Source of the DNA: ZC4RG36 sp964652205
GTDB lineage: Bacteria > Chloroflexota > Anaerolineae > Aggregatilineales > Phototrophicaceae
Direction of reading: 5' to 3'
Length of the DNA: 8,689 nt
NCBI GenBank assembly: GCA_964652205.1
Contig: CAZZAO010000175.1
Coordinates: forward strand, 1-8,689
Below, in pieces: positions 1 through 5,661 of this stretch; the stretch's first letter is position 1, and the number at the start of each line of letters is the position of its first letter. Made by a program: the position numbers and the translations under genes. The notes beneath the pieces are model-generated. The model was not told the DNA's origin. It made no database searches and saw nothing but the letters and a program-made list of their open reading frames with translations.

Positions 1-1409
1 TGCTCGAAGGCCCGCCCGGAACCGGCAAAACCTGGCTGGCGCAGGCCATCAGCACCGAGGCCGGCGTGCCGTTCTTCTACGTCGATACGTCCTCGCTCCA
101 TGCCATGTTCATGGGGATGGGATCGTTTAAGATCATGCGGATGTACGGTAAGGCCCGTAAAGCCGCCAAAGAGTATGGCGCGGCAGTCGTCTTCCTCGAC
201 GAAATTGACACGATTGGCTCGCGTTCCGGCGTCAGCCAGGTCAACAACGGCGGCATCGGCGGCATGGGCGGCGGGGGCGGGTTCGGCGGCGGCGACATGG
301 GCCTGCTCAGTACCATGCTGATCGAGATGAGCGGCTTCAGCCTCGAGCATGGCTGGCGCGCCCGTTTGCGGACGTGGTGGTACAAAACCTTCATGCGCCG
401 CAAGCCGCCAGCACCGAACAAGCGCGTCCTGACGATTGGCGCGACCAACCGGATGCAGGCGCTCGATCCGGCGCTGCTCCGTCCGGGGCGCTTCGATAAG
501 AAAATTCGCATCGACGTGCCGGATATGCAAGGGCGGCGCGACATCTTCAGCTATTACCTGTCGAAGATGTCGCACGACGAAACGATGAACCCGACGGTGC
601 TGGCGAGCGAAACACCGAACTATTCGCCAGCGGACATCAAATATCTGCTCAACGAAACCCTGCGCTACGCGCTGTTCGACGGTCGCCGCTACATGATGTA
701 CCGCGACTTCCAGATGGCCCAGCCGGAACATGAAATGGGCCTGCGCTCGCCCGTCAAGCATATGTCGAAGGAAAGCCGCGAGCGCCTGGCCTATCGTCAG
801 GCCGGGACGGCGCTGGCCGTCCGGTTGTTCCTGCCCGGTAATCGTATCTCCCGGATTACCATCATCCGTCAGGGCGCGTTCCCCGGTCACGTCATGCACT
901 TCCCGGCGCGCGAAGCTTATCAGGGGATGCGTACTATCGAAGGCTGGATGAATCATCTGCGCGTCGCGGTCGCCGCCAAAGCCGCTGAAATTGAGATGAT
1001 GGGGACGAAGGATCAAACCCTCGGTTATGGCCCGCTCGGCTATGGTCAGGAATATGAGCGGATTCGCACGATCCTGTGGAATATGGCGGCTGCCGGGATG
1101 CTTGGCCCGCTCGGCGCTGCCTATCGCGGGACGCCGACGCCCGAAATGTCGGAAGCGATGAACGAAACCTATCATCAGGCGCTGGACGAGGTTCGTCGCA
1201 AGCTGCGCGAAAATATCGAGATCATGAATGCGCTGGTCGCGCTGCTGCTGCAAAAGAATGAGCTGCTGGCGGAAGACGTCGCCCGGTTCTTCGACCAGTA
1301 CGGGCTGCCTACGCCAGAACCGACTCTCGTTCAGGACGGTCAGGAAATCAGCCTGCTTCAGGCCGTCATCCCGACCAACGCCGCGCCGCCGCAGGCCGCT
1401 GCCGACTGA
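1..1409 (+). CDS. FtsH-like AAA+ ATPase with degenerate M41 peptidase domain (5' partial)
   Basis: The reading frame is open from the window edge (first full codon at nt 3), so the N-terminus is missing. Visible AAA+ parts are Walker A GPPGTGKT (nt 9-32), pore-loop-like MFMGMG (105-122), Walker B VVFLDEID (186-209), and a sensor/second region of homology TNRMQALDPALLRPGRF with both arginine-finger positions (444-494). The C-terminal half aligns by eye with the FtsH M41 domain, but the zinc-protease motif HEAGH is RQAGT (795-809). The third ligand position (Asp in FtsH, ASNDLER context) is Glu in GQEYER (Glu at 1050-1052). It is therefore probably an ATP-driven unfoldase, chaperone or scaffold without peptidase activity, possibly membrane-anchored like FtsH, though the anchor would lie outside the window. 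Two insertions are unusual: a Gly-rich loop (243-296) and a basic/aromatic stretch (339-425). A strong terminator follows. Family call is confident; loss of activity is inferred. Confidence 0.88.
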   Translation, partial: LEGPPGTGKTWLAQAISTEAGVPFFYVDTSSLHAMFMGMGSFKIMRMYGKARKAAKEYGAAVVFLDEIDTIGSRSGVSQVNNGGIGGMGGGGGFGGGDMGLLSTMLIEMSGFSLEHGWRARLRTWWYKTFMRRKPPAPNKRVLTIGATNRMQALDPALLRPGRFDKKIRIDVPDMQGRRDIFSYYLSKMSHDETMNPTVLASETPNYSPADIKYLLNETLRYALFDGRRYMMYRDFQMAQPEHEMGLRSPVKHMSKESRERLAYRQAGTALAVRLFLPGNRISRITIIRQGAFPGHVMHFPAREAYQGMRTIEGWMNHLRVAVAAKAAEIEMMGTKDQTLGYGPLGYGQEYERIRTILWNMAAAGMLGPLGAAYRGTPTPEMSEAMNETYHQALDEVRRKLRENIEIMNALVALLLQKNELLAEDVARFFDQYGLPTPEPTLVQDGQEISLLQAVIPTNAAPPQAAAD

Positions 1410-1455
1410 CGCTTCTGCGTATTTCATGCGGGCGGTTCCTGACCGCTGGCAGGTG

Positions 1456-1485
1456 CAAAGACCGGCTCAGGCCGGTCTTTGTTTT
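1456..1485 (+). terminator. Rho-independent terminator of the FtsH-like gene
   Basis: A perfect 10-bp stem AAAGACCGGC/GCCGGTCTTT (1457-1466 with 1471-1480) has a TCAG tetraloop and one further C-G pair (1456-1481). TTTT follows at 1482-1485. It lies about 47 nt after the stop codon and separates this gene from the next. Confidence 0.88.
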
Positions 1486-1527
1486 CCGGTCGCCTCATGC
1501 GCTCACCGGATAATCTTTCGCCGCAGA

Positions 1528-1557
1528 TTTACGATCTTCATGAACAGTCGTTATAAT
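1528..1557 (+). promoter_or_regulatory. Sigma70-type promoter of the propeller/SH3b gene
   Basis: A perfect -10 hexamer TATAAT (1552-1557) is preceded at 18 bp by TTTACG (1528-1533, 4 of 6 to TTGACA). The start codon at 1592 leaves a leader of about 28 nt containing an SD-like GGCGGAG (1577-1583), 8 nt before ATG. The spacer contains the palindrome TTCATGAA (1537-1544), part of a motif also found upstream of the TPR gene. Confidence 0.65.
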
Positions 1558-1591
1558 CGCTTCGGAGTGACAACGAGGCGGAGTTCGACCC

Positions 1592-3166
1592 ATGCGGAAA
1601 TGGTTGCTGTTTGTCGTCCTTTTTTCCGGCGTCTTTTTAGCGATTCCCTTGCGCGCGCAGCAGGCCGTCCCGCCGATAGCCGCCATCACCGATGGCAATG
1701 TCTGGCTGGTCAACCTGAACGGCGGCAGGCAGCCGATCACCACGACGGGCGGCTATGACGACCCGTTCTGGAACGCCGATGGCTCGCTGCTCGGTTTCAC
1801 CGGCGACAGTCCAGGCGGCGGGCGCACGCTGTTTGTCAGCGATCTGACCGACCGCCCGCTGACGCAGCTTGCCAGCGGATTAGCGCCGCTGTTTCCTGCC
1901 GGTTTCTCGCCGGATGGCTCGCAGTTGGTCTACGCGCTGGCGGGCGGGTCAAGCCTGATCGAAGTCTACCGTTTCGCGCCGCAGGCAGGCGCCTCTCCAA
2001 CGCTGCTGGGAACCTTCCAGTATAACGGCAGTTGCAGCAGCGGCAGTGGCGCGCAGCTTCCGAATGAAAGCCATTTTAACTTCGACTCGCGCGACCGTTT
2101 CGGCGGCAGCGGTCATGACGGCGTGCTGGCGCTGACGTCGTTCGGGCTGCTCCACGATAGCAGTTGCGCCCGGCTCGACCTGTATCTGATGACGCCGCAG
2201 ACGGGCCGTGACGTCAGGCTGTTTAGCGCGGCGGACGCGGTATTCGTCTCGCCGGAGCAGGCGCGTGTCGTCGTGCGGACGGGCAGCACGCTCTCGTTCG
2301 TCAACAGTGAGCAGGGGCCGTACACTCAGATTCAGCCCGCCGACACCCCCGATCAGGTTGGCTTCGGCCTGCCCGGCAGCAGCGAGATTTTCTACAGCAC
2401 GCGCAAGGCCACCGGCCCAACGCCGCTTCCGGCAGGCATGGCCGACGTTCTCGGCGGCATCTTCTTCCAGATGCCGACCAGCTACGAAGTCAGCCTGCAT
2501 CGCTTTAGCCTGCGAACCGGCATTGATGATACGCTCTACACAGCGTCGGCCTTCGGCATCGGTCGGATCGCGCTGACTGCCGACGGCGGCACAGTCATTT
2601 TCAGCCAGACGCCCAATCCTGATGCCTGGGTGCAGGCGCTGGCCGACAAACGTCTGACGACCGCCGACCTGACAACGGGCGCGGGGGCGTTCGCGCAGAC
2701 CGAGATTTACGCGCTGGCGCTGGCCGATAAATCGGTCGTCAGGCTCGGCCAGAACATCGCGCAGATGGCGCTCAATCCGCAGGCGTCGATGGCGGGGGCA
2801 GTCGTGCCGACACCCGCCTGGACTCCGCTGCCGACTCTGCCGATCCCCCCGACGCCGACCTATCCGCCGACGCTGACGCCGCTTCCGCCGGGGGGCAGCC
2901 GCCCGACAGAAACGCCGGTCGGTTCCGGCCTTGCCATCGGCGTCCATGCCACCATCAACGCCGACATGACCTCACTCAACGTTCGCCGCCAGCCGGGGAC
3001 TGGCTCGCGGGTGGTCGAAATTCTGCACGGCGGCGAGAAGGTCTTCATCATCGACGGGCCGAAGGCTGACGCCGAAGGCTACACCTGGTGGCACGTCACG
3101 CTCGAAAGCGGCGCGGACGGCTGGATCGCCGAAAGCATCGGCGGCGTCCCGACGATGGAGCGCTAG
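1592..3166 (+). CDS. Exported beta-propeller-like protein with C-terminal SH3b domain
   Basis: 524 aa. The start is supported by an SD 8 nt upstream and a promoter just before it. Residues 1-22 form a signal peptide (MRKWLL, hydrophobic core, LRA before QQ), so the protein is probably secreted. Residues of about 30-400 carry WD40/TolB-like propeller strands, for example NVWLVNLNGG, DDPFWNADGSLLGFTG, AGFSPDGSQLVYAL and RIALTADGGTVIFSQ. A Pro/Thr linker follows (about 406-443, repeated TPxP). Residues of about 450-520 resemble a bacterial SH3 domain (SLNVRRQPGTGSRVVEIL, WWHVTLESGADGWIAES), usually linked to cell-wall or peptide binding. C148 and C192 could form a disulfide. No catalytic motif is visible, so the role is probably binding or sensing outside the membrane. 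It appears monocistronic. Domain calls are by eye; substrate unknown. Confidence 0.85.
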   Translation: MRKWLLFVVLFSGVFLAIPLRAQQAVPPIAAITDGNVWLVNLNGGRQPITTTGGYDDPFWNADGSLLGFTGDSPGGGRTLFVSDLTDRPLTQLASGLAPLFPAGFSPDGSQLVYALAGGSSLIEVYRFAPQAGASPTLLGTFQYNGSCSSGSGAQLPNESHFNFDSRDRFGGSGHDGVLALTSFGLLHDSSCARLDLYLMTPQTGRDVRLFSAADAVFVSPEQARVVVRTGSTLSFVNSEQGPYTQIQPADTPDQVGFGLPGSSEIFYSTRKATGPTPLPAGMADVLGGIFFQMPTSYEVSLHRFSLRTGIDDTLYTASAFGIGRIALTADGGTVIFSQTPNPDAWVQALADKRLTTADLTTGAGAFAQTEIYALALADKSVVRLGQNIAQMALNPQASMAGAVVPTPAWTPLPTLPIPPTPTYPPTLTPLPPGGSRPTETPVGSGLAIGVHATINADMTSLNVRRQPGTGSRVVEILHGGEKVFIIDGPKADAEGYTWWHVTLESGADGWIAESIGGVPTMER

Positions 3167-3202
3167 TAATGCTGCGCTGCCCATTAGCCGCCAGCAACGC
3201 CG

Positions 3203-3217
3203 ACTTTAAGTTAAAGT
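3203..3217. repeat. Short inverted repeat between convergent genes
   Basis: ACTTTAA and TTAAAGT are separated by one G, overlapping the stop codon of the PIN-like gene. It lies in the short gap between two convergent genes, so a weak bidirectional terminator is possible. It has no GC-rich stem and no clear T-run, so the function is doubtful. Confidence 0.3.
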
Positions 3218-3561
3218 GGAAGGTGTCTGATCTGGTTGTTCCAGTCACTCATTGAGCTTGCGCCCTGAATGATGAGCAAGTTGTCGATGACTTGACCAAT
3301 CGGTACGGTTTTACGCACGATAAGGAGGCCGGGCATGGGTAACTCAGCAGAAAGACGCCGGTTTGCGAAGCCAATCATTGTATCTTCATCATGGGTGAGC
3401 AGAACGCGGTTTTCCTGCGCCGCCCATTCAAGCACTTGCGGATCAGGGGCTTGATAAAGGGCTGTGTCTTGCACCCGGATAATGTCGCTATCAGGAGCGA
3501 TTCGCAGCACGCCACGAATGATTCTCCCGTTAAAATTTTCGTCGGCCAGCAATCGAATCAT
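3211..3561 (-). CDS. DUF5615-type PIN-like protein, probable toxin of a TA pair
   Basis: 116 aa. The N-terminus MIRLLADENF and the later RVLLTHDEDT are typical of the DUF5615 (Mut7-C/PIN-like) family, in which conserved acidic residues are thought to form a metal-binding nuclease centre. Candidates here are D7, E8, D32, D58 and D60. The family is commonly found as the toxin partner of DUF433 proteins, predicted to act as a ribonuclease. The ATG overlaps the upstream antitoxin stop codon as ATGA (3558-3561) with no strong SD of its own, so translation is probably coupled. Length is normal and no frame damage is seen. Family and pairing are well supported; RNase activity and target are inferred. 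Confidence 0.85.
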   Translation of the reverse strand: MIRLLADENFNGRIIRGVLRIAPDSDIIRVQDTALYQAPDPQVLEWAAQENRVLLTHDEDTMIGFANRRLSAELPMPGLLIVRKTVPIGQVIDNLLIIQGASSMSDWNNQIRHLPL

Positions 3562-3899
3562 GGTTCTTTATGCTGAATCATTTCGTGTAAGCGCGCGTCT
3601 AGCGCCCGCGCTTCCGGTGAGTAATTGGCTTCAATTTCACGTAGGTTTTGTTCGCCCCGTTCCTCGACCTGTCGCACATAGGCATCGACTTCGGCGCGAT
3701 GAGCCAGATAGTAAGCGATAATTGCATACACATCGGCTAATTTCAGAATCGAATAGCTATCGACAATCCCTTCAGGCGTTTCACCCTGACGATAGGCATA
3801 GACGATCAGTTCGAGCAGTATCCGTGTGCCAACGACACGAATTTTTCCGTCATCGTCCGTTCGCAGCGGAACAGCCATTGTGATCGGTGTGGCAATCAT
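3558..3899 (-). CDS. DUF433 domain protein, probable antitoxin
   Basis: 113 aa. The segment IRVVGTRILLELIVYAYRQG, followed by ETPEGIVDSY and LKLADVYAIIAYYLAHR, matches the DUF433 pattern, a small helix-turn-helix-like fold found in antitoxins next to DUF5615 toxins. The C-terminal part is charged and helical, suitable for wrapping the toxin. The ATG at 3899 is preferred because AGGAG lies 7 nt upstream. A GTG start at 3914 would sit on that SD and add only MRRRT. The gene is first in the operon and overlaps the toxin by 4 nt. A -10 box and palindromes lie directly upstream, consistent with autorepression. Role is inferred from family and context. Confidence 0.83.
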   Translation of the reverse strand: MIATPITMAVPLRTDDDGKIRVVGTRILLELIVYAYRQGETPEGIVDSYSILKLADVYAIIAYYLAHRAEVDAYVRQVEERGEQNLREIEANYSPEARALDARLHEMIQHKEP

Positions 3900-3922
3900 C
3901 GTTCGTCTCCTCACTTTGTCTC

Positions 3923-3962
3923 ATTATAGCGCTTAAAAGCGCTGCTTTTGTGTCGCGCGACA
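3923..3962 (-). promoter_or_regulatory. TA operon promoter with overlapping palindromic operator candidates
   Basis: On the minus strand a perfect TATAAT (3928-3923) lies about 24 nt before the antitoxin ATG; no good -35 is seen. AGCGCTTAAAAGCGCT (3928-3943), a perfect 7+2+7 inverted repeat, overlaps the edge of the -10. A second overlapping repeat AAAAGC-GCT-GCTTTT spans 3935-3949. A perfect 12-bp palindrome TGTCGCGCGACA (3951-3962) sits where the -35 region would be. Such palindromes at the promoter are expected for an autorepressing TA complex; which is used cannot be told from sequence. Confidence 0.6.
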
Positions 3963-4020
3963 GATGAGAGCTGGCTGCTTTCCTGCCCGAAAGGCTAGCG
4001 GACGCGGCTTGACACGGCGT

Positions 4021-4026
4021 TATAAT
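4021..4026 (+). promoter_or_regulatory. -10 element of the VWA gene
   Basis: A perfect TATAAT stands 88 nt before the chosen ATG, divergent from the TA promoter. A TTGACA lies at 4009-4014, only 6 nt away, too close to act as the -35 of this box. At the correct distance there is no recognisable -35, so activator dependence is possible. Confidence 0.5.
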
Positions 4027-4052
4027 GCCAAGTACGGAGTTATCCCGTTCGC

Positions 4053-4096
4053 TGAGGGGCGATTCGCGCCCCCTCAAGGGTTCCCGCTACGGGGAC
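4053..4096 (+). promoter_or_regulatory. Structured 5' leader with two tandem hairpins
   Basis: Two GC-rich stems lie between the -10 and the VWA start codon. The first pairs TGAGGGG (4053-4059) with CCCCTCA (4070-4076). The second pairs GTTCCCG (4080-4086) with CGGGGAC (4090-4096) around a CTA loop, with one G-U pair. No T-run follows, so this is not a terminator. An effect on translation or mRNA stability is possible. No known riboswitch was recognised. Confidence 0.35.
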
Positions 4097-4114
4097 GAGC
4101 GAGGCTCATGCAGC

Positions 4115-5497
4115 ATGGATCAACGAATGGTCGAATTTATCCGCGCCCTGCGCGCCGCCGGTGTGCGCATCTCGCTGGCCGAAAGTCAGGACGCGATGTA
4201 CGCCATCGATCTGGTCGGCGCGACCGAGCGCGCGCCGTTCCGCTCGACGCTCAAATCGACGCTGGTCAAGGAAATGCGCGACCAGAAAACCTTCGATTAC
4301 TTTTTCCCGCTGTTCTTCGGCTCCAACACCCCGCCGATGCAGAATATCCCTGACCAGCTTTCGCCTGACGAGCAGCAGATGCTCGAACAGGCGCTGCAAT
4401 CGCTGATGGGCGACATGCGCGCGCTTCAGGAGCTGCTCAAACAGTTGATGCAGGGCCAGCCGTTCAGTCAGGAGCAGCTCGATCAGGCGGCGCAGCAGTC
4501 GGGGATGCAGAGCGCCGGGGACATGAAGCAGCGCAGTTTCATGGAGCGGCGGATGCGCCGTCAGATGGGCTTGCAGGAATTGCAGAAGCTGTTCGAGCAG
4601 TTGCTCGAACAGCTTGAGCAGATGGGTATGAGCCAGCAGGCGCTTCAGGAACTGAGCCAGATGATGCAGGAGAACGCCGAGGGCCTGAGTGAGCAGGTCG
4701 CCAATTACGTCGGCGCGTCGCTGGCCGAGCAGATGGCGAACGAAGACCCGAAGCCGAGGCCCGACCTGCTCGATGTGCCGTTTACGCATCTGAGCGATGA
4801 GGAAGTCGATCACATCCGCGAGGAGATTCGACGGCTGGCCGCGCGCCTGCGGAGCCGCGCCTCGCTGCGCCAGCGCCGCGCCAAAGTCGGCACGCTCGAC
4901 CCGCGCAAGACGATGCGCGCTAACATGCGCTACGACGGCGTGCCGCTGGAACTCAAGTATCGCACGCGCCACGTCAAGCCGTCGCTGGTGCTGATCTGCG
5001 ACATCAGCACGTCGATGCGTTACTGCGCTGAGTTCCTGCTCACGCTGATTTACGAGCTTCAGGATCAGGTCGCGCGGACGAACAGTTTCGTGTTCATCAA
5101 CGACATCAGCGACATCAGCATGGTTTTTCAGGAGTTCGAGCCACAGGCTGCCGTCGAGCGGGTGCTGGTCGAGAATCGCCCCGGTTACTATAACACCGAC
5201 CTCGGCAACAGCCTGAACACCTTCAGCGAGCAGCACATGGGCTGCGTCAGCGGTCGGACGACGATCATCATCCTCGGCGACGGGCGCAACAACTTCAATG
5301 ACCCGCGAATCGACCTCGCTCAGGACATGCAGCGCAAGAGTCGGCGTCTGCTCTGGTTCAACCCTGAAGCGCCGCATCAGTGGGGGACGGGGGACAGCGA
5401 CATGCATCGCTACGCGCCAGCTTCTGATGGCGTTTTCCGAGTCAGCAATTTGCGCGAACTGGCTGCCGCCGTTGACCAGATTCTCGTAGACGGCTGA
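4115..5497 (+). CDS. CoxE-type von Willebrand factor A (VWA) domain protein
   Basis: 460 aa from the ATG at 4115, with GAGG (4101-4104) upstream. An in-frame ATG at 4025 is rejected because it lies inside the -10 box. The N-terminus (MDQRMVEFIRALRAAGVRIS) is typical of CoxE-like proteins. Residues of about 80-205 are rich in Gln, Met, Leu and Glu and probably form long helices or coiled coils. The C-terminal VWA domain has a full MIDAS set: DISTS (296-300), Thr361 in NTDLGNS and Asp389 in LGDGRNN. RRLLWFNPEAP is the usual CoxE ending. Known relatives bind Mg2+ and work with MoxR-type AAA+ ATPases in assembling or activating metalloenzymes and other complexes. No MoxR gene is adjacent here, so the partner and client are unknown. 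No signal peptide, so cytosolic. Confidence 0.87.
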   Translation: MDQRMVEFIRALRAAGVRISLAESQDAMYAIDLVGATERAPFRSTLKSTLVKEMRDQKTFDYFFPLFFGSNTPPMQNIPDQLSPDEQQMLEQALQSLMGDMRALQELLKQLMQGQPFSQEQLDQAAQQSGMQSAGDMKQRSFMERRMRRQMGLQELQKLFEQLLEQLEQMGMSQQALQELSQMMQENAEGLSEQVANYVGASLAEQMANEDPKPRPDLLDVPFTHLSDEEVDHIREEIRRLAARLRSRASLRQRRAKVGTLDPRKTMRANMRYDGVPLELKYRTRHVKPSLVLICDISTSMRYCAEFLLTLIYELQDQVARTNSFVFINDISDISMVFQEFEPQAAVERVLVENRPGYYNTDLGNSLNTFSEQHMGCVSGRTTIIILGDGRNNFNDPRIDLAQDMQRKSRRLLWFNPEAPHQWGTGDSDMHRYAPASDGVFRVSNLRELAAAVDQILVDG

Positions 5498-5528
5498 AAT
5501 TGCAGTACAATCAGGCGATCCCTTTGAC

Positions 5529-5557
5529 AGCGGCAAGCGCTTTAAGCGTTTGCCGCT
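5529..5557 (+). terminator. Long hairpin after the VWA gene, terminator-like without U-tract
   Basis: AGCGGCAAGCGCTT (5529-5542) and AAGCGTTTGCCGCT (5544-5557) pair over 14 positions with one G-U wobble, about 31 nt after the VWA stop codon. TTCAGGAATTT follows rather than a clean T-run. It is probably the transcript end or an mRNA 3' stabiliser. Its core resembles the palindromes at 3928-3943 and 5592-5603. Confidence 0.5.
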
Positions 5558-5563
5558 TCAGGA

Positions 5564-5582
5564 ATTTACGTATTTCATGAAC
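5564..5582 (+). promoter_or_regulatory. Spaced motif ATTTACG-N3-TTCATGAAC shared with the propeller gene promoter
   Basis: ATTTACG (5564-5570) and TTCATGAAC (5574-5582) recur with the same spacing at 1527-1545, upstream of the other exported-protein gene. TTCATGAA is itself a perfect palindrome. The distance to the -10 differs between the sites (about 6 versus 40 nt), so a shared regulator site is only a possibility. Confidence 0.3.
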
Positions 5583-5591
5583 TGATTTTGC

Positions 5592-5628
5592 CAAAGCGCT
5601 TTGTTGTGGCAGGATTTACGCATATAAT
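5592..5628 (+). promoter_or_regulatory. Promoter of the TPR gene with overlapping 12-bp palindrome
   Basis: The -10 is TATAAT (5623-5628). A weak -35 TTGTTG (5601-5606) lies 16 bp upstream. The perfect palindrome CAAAGCGCTTTG (5592-5603) overlaps the -35. It has the central CG and flanking A/T symmetry typical of LacI-family operators, although no LacI gene is in the window. An SD-like GGGGG (5650-5654) lies 7 nt before the ATG. Confidence 0.5.
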
Positions 5629-5661
5629 TTCTGGTAAGAGGGTATCTCTGGGGGCCATGCA

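Noticed and set aside
1949..2947. Long minus-strand open frame (332 codons) opposite the propeller gene
   Set aside because: Its Arg-rich product has no recognisable motif and it lies fully antisense to a well-supported gene. In GC-rich DNA such shadow frames are common.
3900..3914. GTG start adding MRRRT to the antitoxin
   Set aside because: The GTG overlaps the AGGAG ribosome binding site that serves the ATG at 3899.
4009..4026. TTGACA and TATAAT as a paired promoter
   Set aside because: They are only 6 nt apart, far from the 16-18 nt needed; only the TATAAT is kept.
4025..4114. Upstream in-frame ATG adding 30 residues to the VWA protein
   Set aside because: The ATG lies in the -10 box and the added residues cover leader hairpins; the ATG at 4115 starts the family-like sequence.
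4106..5536. Long minus-strand open frame (476 codons) opposite the VWA gene
   Set aside because: It is fully antisense to the CoxE-like gene, with a His/Leu/Arg-biased product that mirrors the Gln/Met/Leu codons of the plus strand.
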